Origin: Streptomyces sp. ISL-11
Lineage (GTDB): Bacteria; Actinomycetota; Actinomycetes; Streptomycetales; Streptomycetaceae
Assembly (NCBI RefSeq): GCF_018614525.1
Contig: NZ_JAGGOL010000019.1
Coordinates: 1-47,132 of the forward strand
DNA: 47,132 nt
Direction of reading: 5' to 3'
The notes beneath the pieces were generated by a model. The model was not told the origin of the DNA, did not search any database, and saw only the letters and a list, made by a program, of their open reading frames with translations. Both the position numbers and the translations under genes were made by a program. This document shows, one piece after another, positions 1 to 10,422 of the stretch (positions are counted from its first letter, which is position 1; every line of letters starts with the position of its first letter).

Positions 1-806
1 GCGGCCACCGTGCGACGCCGGGCGGCGGTCACCGGGCCGGCCGTCGCGGGCGCCCCGTGAAGCGGGCCCTGGGCGCGGCCGCCGTACTGGCCGTCGTCGC
101 GGGCGGCGTGGTCGGCGGCCTCCACTTCCTCGACGACTCCCAGGACCAGGAGGACCGGTCCGTCAAGGCCGGCGAGGAACTGCCCAGCCGGGTCAAGGCA
201 CTGGACGCCGGCCGCTCACCGCTCCCGTCGAACTCCTCCCCGTCGGCCTCCGCGAGTGCCTCCGCCGGCGCCTCGGCGAAACCGAGCGGCTCCGCGTCGG
301 CCTCCTCCTCCGCGTCCCCCGAGGCGAGCCGCAGCAGCGACTCCCCGGCCCCCGAGACGAGCGCCACGACCGCCCGCCCCGCGTCCAAGGCACCCAAGGC
401 CCCCGTCCGCGGCGGCTCCGGCGGCGGCTCGCTGGGCCAGCAGGTCACCTCCCTGGTCAACGCCGAACGCGCCAAGGCCGGCTGCTCCCCGGTGACCGAG
501 AACAGCACCCTGGACAGCGCGGCCCAGGGCCACTCCGACGACATGGCCGCCCGCGGCTTCTTCAACCACACCAACCCCGACGGCGCCGGCCCCGGCGAAC
601 GCATCACCGCCGCCGGCTACCGCTGGAGCACCTACGGCGAGAACATCGCCTACGGCCAGCAGGACGCGGCCGCCGTCATGGACTCCTGGATGCACAGCGA
701 CGGCCACCGCAAGAACATCCTCAACTGCTCCTTCAAGGAAATCGGCGTAGGCGTCAACCACGCCCCGGGCGGCCCCCGCTGGACCCAGGTCTTCGGGGCG
801 CGCTGA
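1..806 (+). CDS. CAP-domain (SCP/YkwD-like) secreted protein, 5' end outside window
   Basis: The frame is open from the left edge, so the start probably lies upstream; a GTG at 57 is an internal candidate. A single hydrophobic segment (AAAVLAVVAGGVVGGLHFL) follows a basic stretch and fits a signal anchor. A long Ser/Ala/Pro-rich linker comes next, then a ~125-residue CAP domain starting at LGQQVTSLVNAERAKAGC. Family hallmarks are visible: HSDDMAARGFFNHTNPDG, GENIAYG and SWMHSDGHRKNIL. Two Cys (in KAGCSP and ILNCSF) may form the usual disulphide. CAP proteins are extracytoplasmic and their enzymatic role in bacteria is mostly unknown; a cell-wall or extracellular function is inferred. It is convergent with sdhB, with only 5 bases between the stop codons. 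Confidence 0.9.
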   Translation, partial: GHRATPGGGHRAGRRGRPVKRALGAAAVLAVVAGGVVGGLHFLDDSQDQEDRSVKAGEELPSRVKALDAGRSPLPSNSSPSASASASAGASAKPSGSASASSSASPEASRSSDSPAPETSATTARPASKAPKAPVRGGSGGGSLGQQVTSLVNAERAKAGCSPVTENSTLDSAAQGHSDDMAARGFFNHTNPDGAGPGERITAAGYRWSTYGENIAYGQQDAAAVMDSWMHSDGHRKNILNCSFKEIGVGVNHAPGGPRWTQVFGAR

Positions 807-811
807 CGTCC

Positions 812-1560
812 TCAGTCCCGCTTGCGGGCCTTGAGGGTGGCTCGGAGGTATTCGCGGTTCATCGTGGCGATGGACTGGAGGGGTATGCCCTTCGGGCAGG
901 CGACGGCGCATTCGCCGGTGTTCGTGCAGCCGCCGAAACCCTGGTCGTCCATCGTCGTCACCATGTCCAGCACCCGGGACTCCCGCTCGGGGGCGCCCTG
1001 CGGCAGGACGTTCAGATGGACGACCTTGGCCGAGGTGAAGAGCATCGCCGAGCCGTTGGGGCAGGCGGCCACGCACGCGCCGCAGCCGATGCACTCGGCG
1101 TGCTCGAAGGCCAGGTCGGCCACCGGCTTGGGCACGGGCGTCGCGTGGGCCTCGGGCGCGGCGCCGGTGGGGACGGAGACGTAGCCGCCCGCGCCGATGA
1201 TCCGGTCGAAGGCCGAGCGGTCCACGACCAGGTCCTTGACCACCGGGAACGCCGCCGCCCGCCACGGCTCGACGTCGATCGTGTCGCCGTCGGAGAAGTG
1301 CCGCATGTGCAGCTGGCAGGCCGTGGTGCGCTCGGGGCCGTGCGCCCGGCCGTTGATGACCATGCCGCACGCGCCGCAGATGCCCTCGCGGCAGTCGTGG
1401 TCGAAGGCGACCGGCTGGTCGCCGCCGAGGATCAGCTCCTCGTTGAGGTGGTCGAGCATCTCCAGGAACGACATGTCGGGGGAGATGCCGCCGACCTCGT
1501 ACGTGGTCATGGAACCCGCCGCGTCGGGTCCCGGCTGGCGCCAGATGTGCAGGGTGAGGT

Positions 1561-1564
<4 letters not shown>
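812..1564 (-). CDS. sdhB: Succinate dehydrogenase/fumarate reductase iron-sulfur subunit
   Basis: A 250-residue subunit that passes electrons from the flavoprotein to membrane quinone through three Fe-S clusters. All ligands are visible: 2Fe-2S C58, C63, C66 and C83 (CREGICGAC); 4Fe-4S motif C158[11 protein letters not shown] with C161, C164 and C168; 3Fe-4S C213, C219 and C223 ([12 protein letters not shown]). The GTG start at 1564 overlaps the sdhA stop as GTGA, indicating translational coupling. It is the last gene of a leftward sdhC-sdhA-sdhB operon. The long C-terminus and order C-A-B match the trimeric type found as a second Sdh/Frd in Streptomyces. Whether it runs as Sdh or Frd cannot be read from sequence. 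Confidence 0.95.
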
Positions 1565-3516
<1,952 letters not shown>

Positions 3517-3517
3517 C

Positions 3518-4312
3518 TCAGCTCACGACTCCACTCATGACGCCCACGGGCACGGCGATGAAACCGCAGGTCAGCAGCGCGGCCAGACCATTGGCCAGCA
3601 CCTTGAACACCCGGTCGAGCCGGGGTGAGTTCGCCCCCAGGGTCCGCGCGGCACTCCAGAAGCCGTGCCGGATGTGCAGGCCGAGGGCGAGCATCGCGAC
3701 GATGTAGAGGGCGGTGACGGGCGGCCGGTCGAAGGACGCGACCAGGTTCTCGTACGGACGTCCCTCCTCTGCGTGGGGATTCACGGTCAGGGTGGTCAGG
3801 TCGAGGATGTGCCAGACGATGAACAGCGCGAGGATCACCCCGCCCCACCGCATCGTCCGGGTGGCGTAGCCCGCCCGCCGCCTCTTGCGCTCGTACGACC
3901 TCGGGCGGGCGGCGCGGTCGCGTCGGCTGAGCTGGTACGCCGCCACGCCGTGCAGCACCACCGCGGCCGTCAGGCCGGTCCGCGCGATCCACAGGAACCA
4001 CTCGTGGTGCAGGAACGGCTCCCCGATGGTGCGGATCCAGTGCCCGTAGTGATTGAACTCCCCGGCCCCGAAGAACACCTTCAGATTGCCCAGCATGTGG
4101 GCGACCAGGTACGCCAGCATGATCAGGCCGGTGGCCGCCATGACCGCCTTCTTGCCGACGGTCGACCGCCATACCGCGCCGATGAGGGACGGAGGCCGCC
4201 CCGAGGTCCGTGACCGCTCGGCGGTCCGCGACCGCCGGGAGTTCCCGGGCCGCTCGGTGGATCGGGGCTGTTCAGGGGACGGAGGCCGCTCCGTCCGGGT
4301 CGCCGGTGCCAT
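3518..4312 (-). CDS. sdhC: Succinate dehydrogenase/fumarate reductase cytochrome b subunit
   Basis: Membrane anchor of the complex, 264 residues. The first ~45 residues are basic, Ser/Pro-rich and poorly conserved, so a later start is possible. About five transmembrane segments follow, beginning [28 protein letters not shown]. Histidines in helices ([31 protein letters not shown]) are positioned to ligate haem b, as in single-subunit anchors. This type binds quinone and carries both haems in one polypeptide, so no sdhD is needed and none is present. First gene of the operon, divergent from a LysR gene. Confidence 0.92.
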   Translation of the reverse strand: MAPATRTERPPSPEQPRSTERPGNSRRSRTAERSRTSGRPPSLIGAVWRSTVGKKAVMAATGLIMLAYLVAHMLGNLKVFFGAGEFNHYGHWIRTIGEPFLHHEWFLWIARTGLTAAVVLHGVAAYQLSRRDRAARPRSYERKRRRAGYATRTMRWGGVILALFIVWHILDLTTLTVNPHAEEGRPYENLVASFDRPPVTALYIVAMLALGLHIRHGFWSAARTLGANSPRLDRVFKVLANGLAALLTCGFIAVPVGVMSGVVS

Positions 4313-4372
4313 GACACCTGACGCTAGGACCGGTCACCTCCATCCGTCCAAGACATGGTCGAGCTCGTTTCC

Positions 4373-4387
4373 ATAGGCACTCCCTAT
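4373..4387. promoter_or_regulatory. LysR-type box between sdhC and the LysR gene
   Basis: The interrupted palindrome ATAGG-cactc-CCTAT has the T-N11-A layout of LysR-family operators. It lies in the 88-bp divergent spacer, 13 bases before the LysR start. The LysR protein is the likely ligand, controlling both itself and the sdh operon. This is inference from position and symmetry. Confidence 0.5.
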
Positions 4388-4400
4388 CTATGATGCCGAC

Positions 4401-5303
4401 GTGCAGTTTCAGCAGCTCCGCTACTTCGCGACCCTCGCCGAGGTCCGCCACTTCACCCGCGCGGCAGAGACCCTGCACGTCGCCCAGCCATCGCTCTCCC
4501 AGCAGATCCGCGCCCTCGAACGGGAATTGGGCGCCGAGCTCTTCCACCGCGCCCGGGGCAACATCACCCTCACCGACGCGGGTGAGGCCCTGCTGCCTCT
4601 CGCCCGCCAGATCCTCGCCGACACCGAGACCGCACGCCGTGAGGTCGAGGAAGTCGTCCAGCTGCGACGCGGCCGGGTCCGCCTGGGCGCCCCGCCGAGC
4701 CTGTGCGCCAGCCTGGTCCCCGATGTGCTGCGCACCTACCACGCGCGCTACCCGGGCATCGAACTCGTCGTCGACGAAGGCGGCTCCCAGGATCTCGTCC
4801 GCACCCTCGCCGGCGGCGGCCTCGACCTCGCCCTGATCATCACCCCCCTCGCCGTCGGCGCCCCCGCCTTGTCCACCACGGAACTCCTCCGCGAGGACCT
4901 GGTCGTCGTCACCTCACCCTCCGCACCCGCGCCCACCCGGCGCCGCGCCCTGCGCGTGGCCGAGCTGGCCGGCCTGCCGATGGTGATGTTCCGGCGCGGC
5001 TACGACCTCCGCGAGATCACCACCGCGGCCTGCCGTGCCGCGGGCTTCGAACCGGTCTTCACCGTCGAGGGCGGCGAGATGGACGCCGTCCTCGGCTTCG
5101 TCCGCGCCGGCCTCGGCCTGGCCGTCGTCCCCGGCATGGTCGCCGCCCAGTCGGGCCTGCGTGTCACCCCCTTCGAGGGCACCCAAATGCGGCGCACGAT
5201 CGCGGTGGCCCACCGCAAGGACGTCGCGCCCCCGCGCGCGGCACGAGAGCTGAAAGACGTCCTGCTGGAGCACTTGGGCGTGATGGAGCATCCGGACGTG
5301 TGA
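4401..5303 (+). CDS. LysR-family transcriptional regulator
   Basis: A 300-residue regulator with the classic N-terminal winged helix-turn-helix (FATLAEVRHFTRAAETLHVAQPSLSQQIRALERELGAELF, residues ~8-46) and a C-terminal substrate-binding domain. It is transcribed divergently from sdhC with a T-N11-A box between, the standard LTTR arrangement, so it probably controls the sdh operon in response to a metabolite. The effector is not identifiable. The GTG start at 4401 gives the canonical LysR N-terminus MQFQQLRYF. Confidence 0.93.
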   Translation: MQFQQLRYFATLAEVRHFTRAAETLHVAQPSLSQQIRALERELGAELFHRARGNITLTDAGEALLPLARQILADTETARREVEEVVQLRRGRVRLGAPPSLCASLVPDVLRTYHARYPGIELVVDEGGSQDLVRTLAGGGLDLALIITPLAVGAPALSTTELLREDLVVVTSPSAPAPTRRRALRVAELAGLPMVMFRRGYDLREITTAACRAAGFEPVFTVEGGEMDAVLGFVRAGLGLAVVPGMVAAQSGLRVTPFEGTQMRRTIAVAHRKDVAPPRAARELKDVLLEHLGVMEHPDV

Positions 5304-5317
5304 AGCGCCCTGGGCCC

Positions 5318-5500
5318 CGTCCGTTCGGCCGACGTCGTCCGCTCGGCGGGCCTTGTCTGTTCGGCAGACCTCGTCCGCTCGGCGACCCCTGTCTGTTCGG
5401 TAGACCCGTCCGTTCTGCGGACCCCGTCTGCGGACCCGTCCGTTCTGCAGACCCCATACGCTCTGCGGTCGCCGTCCGTTCGGTGGGCTCCGTCCGCTCA
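5318..5500. repeat. Array of ~20-bp degenerate palindromic repeats
   Basis: About ten units of a ~20-bp motif, each roughly GTCYGTTCGGCAGAC followed by C/T-rich spacer, lie head to tail. Many units are self-complementary (for example GTCTG-TTCGG-CAGAC and GTCCG-TTCTG-CGGAC). The array fills the gap between convergent genes and reaches the stop codon of the gene on the minus strand. It may act as a two-way terminator or mRNA stabiliser, or may be a REP-like element. Confidence 0.7.
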
Positions 5501-5806
5501 GCCCTCCGTCAGGTCCGCGTTGACGATCGCCCGCAGTGCGGCGAGGTGGGCGCGGTACGCCGCCCGCCCCTGCTTCGTCAGCCGCAGCCACACCCGCTGG
5601 CGGGTGTCCCGCACGGCCCGCCGCTGCTCCACATAGCCGACGTCGCACAGGACCGTCACATGTTTGCTGAGCACGGAGGGGCTCACTCCCAGCGTCTCGC
5701 GGACCGTGGAGAACTCGATCTCCTCGACGGCATCGAGCGCGGCGCAGATCCTGAGGCGGTTCGGCGCGTGGATCGTCTCGTTGAAGCCGTCTTCGGGAGC
5801 GGTCAC
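5498..5806 (-). CDS. Winged-helix transcriptional regulator (ArsR/MarR-like)
   Basis: A 102-residue one-domain DNA-binding protein. Helices HAPNRLRICAALDAVEEIEFSTVRETLGVSPSVLSKHVTVLCDVGYVEQRR form a winged helix, and the wing and following helix (QRVWLRLTKQGRAAYRAHLAAL) match small regulators often annotated as transcriptional regulators or DNA-binding MarR-like proteins. The GTG start overlaps the TGA of the upstream membrane-protein gene (GTGA), so the two are translated together. The partner is probably functionally linked, but the signal is unknown. Confidence 0.85.
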   Translation of the reverse strand: MTAPEDGFNETIHAPNRLRICAALDAVEEIEFSTVRETLGVSPSVLSKHVTVLCDVGYVEQRRAVRDTRQRVWLRLTKQGRAAYRAHLAALRAIVNADLTEG

Positions 5807-6267
5807 GGTGCGGGTATGCCCTTCTTGCGGCAGCGGCGGTCGATGACCAGGATGCTTCCTCCGACCAGCAGCGCCGCCGGAGCCCATATCCACGGCATGC
5901 CGGCGTGGTCCTCCAGATACGCGGCGGTGCAGTAGGACACCAGGCCCACGGCGGCGCAGACCAGCATGCCCCATCCCATGCGCGGGGCGACCCGGTGCCG
6001 GACGCTGCTGGAGCGCGACTGGACGATGATGAAGGTGATCAAGGCCGTATAGACGACGGCCGTGGCGATGAGATCCAGCGGGTCGGGCAGCAGGTTGGAC
6101 AGGTACACCCCTGCCAGGAGGCCCGACAGCACGGCCGAGTGCCAGAAGCCGGGCGTGATCGATCCGATCGCCGCCCGGGTTTCCTGTGCCATCGCCAGGG
6201 AGCGTGCGGCGCTCTCCCGCGAGGGCATGAGCGGTCCGGACGACCGCGAGTGCGCGTCTGTTTCCAT
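5803..6267 (-). CDS. Four-helix membrane protein of unknown function
   Basis: A 154-residue protein with four hydrophobic segments (FWHSAVLSGLLAGVYLSNLL, LIATAVVYTALITFIIV, WGMLVCAAVGLVSYCTAAYL, MPWIWAPAALLVGGSILVI) after a soluble N-terminus of ~35 residues. No catalytic motif is seen. It overlaps the following winged-helix regulator by four bases. Pairs of a small membrane protein and a winged-helix regulator are common in actinobacteria, but no function can be assigned. Confidence 0.8.
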   Translation of the reverse strand: METDAHSRSSGPLMPSRESAARSLAMAQETRAAIGSITPGFWHSAVLSGLLAGVYLSNLLPDPLDLIATAVVYTALITFIIVQSRSSSVRHRVAPRMGWGMLVCAAVGLVSYCTAAYLEDHAGMPWIWAPAALLVGGSILVIDRRCRKKGIPAP

Positions 6268-6380
6268 GACGGAAATTCAAGCACGGAGTTTCCGGAACGG
6301 CAACAGTAGATTTTCCGTTGTGGAAAACGTCGTGAGAAGTGCCCCGATCTCAGCCTTCGCTCCCCCTCTCGTCTGCGCGC

Positions 6381-7649
6381 TCAGACTCCCCCCGGCGCCG
6401 TCCGCCCCGTCACCGCCGTCAGATAGGCGTCCGCGCGATCGGCGTCCATGAACCAGCCCTGGAAGCCGGCCGGGTCGGCGTAGCCGTTGACGTACCGGTG
6501 GGCCACCTCCGGGTGTTCGGCCGCCGCGGCCACCACGCGCCCCACATGCTCGGGCGGCGGGCCCAGGAGCATATTGCTGAAGGCTGTCACGTGCCGGGCG
6601 TGCTCCCAGTAGGCGGCGAACGTCCGGCGCATCCACGTGCGGTCGAACGGCCGGTCGCCGTGGTGGAGGATCGCGCGGAGGTAGCCGTCCGCGCAGCGTG
6701 CCGCGCTGTTGGCGCCCTGCCCGGCCACCGGGTCGTTGAGGACGACCGCGTCCGCCATGCCGAGCACGTACGAAGCCGCCCCGACCTGTGCCACGGGATG
6801 CCGGACCGTGGGGGTGACGGCGCCGGTGAGCGCGGCGCCCGCGTCGGTCGGCTCCACGCCCGCGCACAGCTCGTACTCCCAGGGGAGGTGGCTGCGCAGT
6901 AGTTCCAGCGAGCGTTTGACCACCTCGTCCGGGCCCGGGTCGTCCTGCCAGCAGTCCAGCGGCCCGCCGGGCAGGGCCTCCCACATCAACATCCCGCACG
7001 GCCCGCCCACGGTGGTGCCCGCCATCGTGAAGAACTCACCGCAGTCCGCCACGGGGTTGATCCGTAGCTCCGGGCCGCCCGCGCCCGGTGGCTGCGCCAT
7101 GCCGTGGACGTACGCCGCGGCCAGGATCCGCTGGGGACGGTCGTACGGGCTGTGCCGCTCGTCGTGCGCGAAGATCTCCGACAGCGGCCCGCGCCCGGTG
7201 GCGACGATGGTCAGATCGTGGTCGGCGGCGATCCGTTCCAGTCGCTCCGGCTCCACCGGCCCGTACTCCACGCGGCCGCCGCGCTCCTCCAGTAGTTCCA
7301 GCCAGCGTGCCGTCTTCACCCGCTGGTCCACGGACCGTGCCGGTTCGTCGAACATCGCCGTGAAGTGCGTGGCCGCCGTGCCGGGCGGGTTCGCGGCGGT
7401 CAGTCGCATTCCTCGCAGCCGCGGCGTCTCCTCCTCCCACAGGTGCAGGCCGGCCGCGCGTTCCAGAGCGAGCGCCGGCTCGAACATCATCTGTGTGGAG
7501 AGCACGCGTCCGGTCCGGATCACCTCGGGCCGGCGGGCCGCGTACAACGTGACCTCGTGGCCCGGGCCCTCCCCTGGCCGTCCGGCGCGGAGGCCCAGGG
7601 CCAGTTGCAGCCCCGCCTGCCCCGCGCCGACAATCGCGATCCTGCGCAT
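6381..7649 (-). CDS. FAD-dependent monooxygenase, styrene/indole monooxygenase (StyA)-like
   Basis: A 422-residue flavoprotein beginning MRRIAIVGAGQAGLQLALGL, a Rossmann FAD-binding motif with GAGQAG at residues 8-13. The region after it (EVTLYAARRPEVIRTGRVLSTQMMFEPAL) and LTIVATGRGPLSEIF (the second FAD-contact region) are typical of StyA-type two-component monooxygenases, as is the C-terminal DAVVLNDPVAGQGANSAA. These enzymes take reduced FAD from a separate reductase and epoxidise or hydroxylate small aromatic or alkene substrates; no reductase gene is adjacent. The next gene upstream is a LuxR regulator, with a prenyl-synthetase homologue beyond, so a small specialised-metabolite function is possible but unproven. 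Confidence 0.85.
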   Translation of the reverse strand: MRRIAIVGAGQAGLQLALGLRAGRPGEGPGHEVTLYAARRPEVIRTGRVLSTQMMFEPALALERAAGLHLWEEETPRLRGMRLTAANPPGTAATHFTAMFDEPARSVDQRVKTARWLELLEERGGRVEYGPVEPERLERIAADHDLTIVATGRGPLSEIFAHDERHSPYDRPQRILAAAYVHGMAQPPGAGGPELRINPVADCGEFFTMAGTTVGGPCGMLMWEALPGGPLDCWQDDPGPDEVVKRSLELLRSHLPWEYELCAGVEPTDAGAALTGAVTPTVRHPVAQVGAASYVLGMADAVVLNDPVAGQGANSAARCADGYLRAILHHGDRPFDRTWMRRTFAAYWEHARHVTAFSNMLLGPPPEHVGRVVAAAAEHPEVAHRYVNGYADPAGFQGWFMDADRADAYLTAVTGRTAPGGV

Positions 7650-7862
7650 CGCCGCCTCCGCCGGGCCCGGAGGTCGCCCGCCGCGCGGTCCGGATCCATG
7701 GTCCGAAAAGCCGGGCCCGCACCCGTTGTAGCGGCGTCCGGTGCGCGGTGTACAGATGGCATACGAATGCCGTACGGACGGGCGTGCGGAGTCGGCCGCC
7801 GCGCGGACGGGGCCGGTCGTACGGGCGCGCGGCGCGGTGCCGGACCAGGGGCCGGGGCCGGT

Positions 7863-8897
7863 TCAGCCGTGCGGTTCCCCGCCGTCCAGCAGTCCCGACC
7901 GGGCCGCGTTGACCCCCGCCTGGAAGCGGCTCGTCGCCTCCAGCTCCTCCGTGATCTCCGAGATGTGGCGGCGGCAGGTGCGCACCGACATCCCCAGCCG
8001 GCGCGCTATCACCTCGTCCTTGTACCCGTTCGCCATCAGCCGCACGATCGACCGGCGCAGGTCGTCGGCCGTGGCCGGAGCCCTCGCCGACTCCGGCACG
8101 AACGGCGTCGCGCCGTCCCACAGATGCTCGAAGACGGAGCAGACGAACGCCACCAGGGTCGGCTCCCGGACCACGGCCGCGCCCGGGGGCCGCCCCGGGC
8201 CCCGGTGGGCGGGGAGGAAGACCGTCTCCCGGTCGTACACGATCATCCGGTCGATGACCTCGTCCGCCGTACGGACCTCGACGCCCGCGGCCGTCACATC
8301 GCGCACGTACGCGCGCGTGGCGAGATCGCTGCGTGCGGGGTGCTGGTAGATCGTGCGGATGCGCACGCCCCGGGAGCGGATGGCGAGCGTCGACCGGCGG
8401 GCCGCGTCCAGGACGTCACCCGGACGCGCGCCGCCCGGCTGAACGGTGAACATCTCCTGCCGGCACCGCGAGCCGAGGTGGTCGAGCATCGACTGGATGG
8501 TGTCGACGTCGTCGATGACGTCGAACGCCTCCAGCCGATTGCGCAGCCGCCGTCCCTCGAAGTACGCGGGGTTCAGGGACAGCAACCGGCCCCGCACGTC
8601 GGTGACGGCCTGCTGGAGGTCACGGATCCGCTGCTCGGCCGACCCGACCAGGTCGGCGGCGGCCACGTCGGGCCCGACGGGAACGAGCACACCCGGCTCG
8701 CCGGGCATCGGCTGGAGCAGGCGCAGCCGGGTCAGGACCTGTCGGGCACGTTCGACCTCGGCCGGGGTGAGGGACAGCCGCTCGGCGATGTCTCCGGCGT
8801 CGAAGCGGCCCAGCTCCACCGCGTGCCCGTACGCCGCCGCGCTGAGGTCGTCCAGTTCGGCGAACTCGGCAGGGGCGTCAGGCAGCACGGTCACCAT
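7863..8897 (-). CDS. LuxR-family helix-turn-helix regulator with TrmB-like N-terminal region
   Basis: A 344-residue regulator. The N-terminal ~80 residues resemble a winged-helix dimer module (ELGRFDAGDIAERLSLTPAEVERARQVLTRLRLL). A middle domain resembles TrmB/PLD-like sensor regions (ARRSTLAIRSRGVRIRTIYQHPARSDLATRAYVRDVTAAGVEVR). A C-terminal LuxR HTH (IVRLMANGYKDEVIARRLGMSVRTCRRHISEITEEL, ~residues 280-316) completes it. This architecture is common in Streptomyces and often sits beside biosynthetic genes. The start is ATG 8897 or the adjacent GTG 8894; GGGAG lies just upstream. Confidence 0.88.
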   Translation of the reverse strand: MVTVLPDAPAEFAELDDLSAAAYGHAVELGRFDAGDIAERLSLTPAEVERARQVLTRLRLLQPMPGEPGVLVPVGPDVAAADLVGSAEQRIRDLQQAVTDVRGRLLSLNPAYFEGRRLRNRLEAFDVIDDVDTIQSMLDHLGSRCRQEMFTVQPGGARPGDVLDAARRSTLAIRSRGVRIRTIYQHPARSDLATRAYVRDVTAAGVEVRTADEVIDRMIVYDRETVFLPAHRGPGRPPGAAVVREPTLVAFVCSVFEHLWDGATPFVPESARAPATADDLRRSIVRLMANGYKDEVIARRLGMSVRTCRRHISEITEELEATSRFQAGVNAARSGLLDGGEPHG

Positions 8898-9367
8898 GAT
8901 CTCCCGGCTGGACCGGGCCGGACACACTTTTGGCCTGATGTTTACCAGAGCTATGCGTCCGGAGAGCGGCCCGCAGGAGTTGATTTCGAGGATCGCACGA
9001 CTTGACGTGGGCTGGGGCGGCCCGCTGCCCGGCCGTCGTACGCCAGTGGTGCCCATCGACCTCTTCGGGCGGATGCGCAACAGCCCAATATGAGCCACAT
9101 TCACGTGCGCCGAGTACGGGTCGGGCGCGTTCGGTGCCCGGCCCCTACCGGACCGCAGCGCGCCGGGCGCACCGCGAGTCCCGGCGGCGACGCCTTGCGG
9201 CGGACCGGCGGGGAGCGGCGGACGGCCCCTTCCGGTATGGCAGGAAACCGGCGCTTCCCCCGCCCCCTGCTGGGCAGTCTTCTGGCCGGTCACGCTCCGC
9301 TGACGAGAGCGGAGCATCCGCCCGACAGGGTCGGTCGCAGGCCGAAGCCGATCCAGGGAGGCACACG
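8898..9367. other. Non-coding divergent spacer
   Basis: About 470 bases between the divergent LuxR and prenyl-synthetase-like genes. No credible coding frame is seen. A perfect hairpin (GCTCCGCT, six-base loop, AGCGGAGC) lies at 9294-9315, some 50 bases before the start at 9368, and could be a 5'-UTR structure or operator. Promoters for both genes presumably lie here, but none is clear. Confidence 0.5.
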
Positions 9368-10333
9368 ATGACGACGCAACCCCAGCTGCCACGAGCGGCG
9401 GCCCAGGCGATGGCGCCCCAGCTCCAGCGCGCCGGGATGCTCGACCGGGTGGAGGAGCGGCTGCGCGGTCTCCTCAACGACGAACACCGGCGGTGGCGCA
9501 CCGCCGACACCCGGGGCGCCGGTCTGATCGAGTCGCTGGCCGAACTCGTCGCGGTGGGCGTCGACCGCGTGCGTCCCGTCGTCCTGGTCACCGGCTATCT
9601 CGCGGCGGGCGGCGACCCCGAGGCATCCGAGGCCGTCGACGCCGCCGCCGCTCTCGAACTCCTCGACACCTGCACCCTCATCCGCGGTGACGTCCGGGAC
9701 AACGCGGCCCTGCGCCGGGGCATCCCCACCCTGCACGTCAGCCGGGCCGCCGAGCACGAGCGCAACGGCTGGGCGGGCGACGCCCAGCACTTCGGCGACT
9801 CCACCGCCACTCTCGCCGGCGACCTCGCCCTCGGCCTCGCCGAGCGGCTCGCTGCGCGGCTGCCCACCGCCGCGTGGCAGATCTGGGATGAACTGCGCGT
9901 GGACCGGGTGATCGGCACGTACGCCCACGAGGCCATGGCCGCCGAGTATCTCGACGACCCCTGGCCCGGGCGGTGCATATCGGGCTGCGACCGGGGCTGT
10001 ACGGCCGGCTGGTACGCGCTGCGGCACCCCTTACGGCTGGGCGCCGCCCTCGCCGACCGCCCCGACCTCGACACCCCCTACGACGCGTACGCCCGCTCCT
10101 TGCATGCCGCGTGGCGCCTGCGCGGCTTCCTCGACGGCGGGCCGGAGTACGACTGGGACGCGGAGCTGCTGCGGGAGATCCTCCTGGAGCGGGAGGAGCG
10201 CGGCATCGCCGAACGGCTCATCCGGGAGTTGGTGGACCGGGCCTCGCGCACGGCTGCGGGCTCGCGGCTGGCCGCGGGCTGGCGGGAGGAGCTGGAAGCG
10301 TTCGCGGTCCGCATGACGGCGGAGCGGGGATGA
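9368..10333 (+). CDS. Polyprenyl synthetase family homologue with degenerate catalytic motifs
   Basis: A 321-residue protein that follows the isoprenyl diphosphate synthase pattern (ALELLDTCTLIRGDVRDNAALRRGIPTLH, FGDSTATLAGDLALGLAERL, YALRHPLRLGAALA). Both metal-binding motifs are altered. The first Asp-rich motif DDxxD reads G107-DVR-D111, and the second, normally DDLLG, reads G253-FLD-G257. The usual KT before the substrate loop reads CT. Standard chain-elongation chemistry is therefore doubtful; a changed activity or a structural role is possible. An in-frame TTA codon at 10031-10033 suggests dependence on the bldA tRNA. A GGGAGG ribosome site lies 6 bases before the ATG. Confidence 0.82.
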   Translation: MTTQPQLPRAAAQAMAPQLQRAGMLDRVEERLRGLLNDEHRRWRTADTRGAGLIESLAELVAVGVDRVRPVVLVTGYLAAGGDPEASEAVDAAAALELLDTCTLIRGDVRDNAALRRGIPTLHVSRAAEHERNGWAGDAQHFGDSTATLAGDLALGLAERLAARLPTAAWQIWDELRVDRVIGTYAHEAMAAEYLDDPWPGRCISGCDRGCTAGWYALRHPLRLGAALADRPDLDTPYDAYARSLHAAWRLRGFLDGGPEYDWDAELLREILLEREERGIAERLIRELVDRASRTAAGSRLAAGWREELEAFAVRMTAERG

Positions 10334-10422
10334 CCGACGGGCTGCCGCGTGCGGGGCGCTCCCGTCGCTGTTCCCCGCGGTAAACGGCTGCATCTGCGCG
10401 CGGGCGTGGGGCGCATCGGGCG

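Noticed and set aside
5318..5500. Possible CRISPR array
   Set aside because: Units are ~20 bp, contiguous and degenerate, with no unique spacers and no cas genes.
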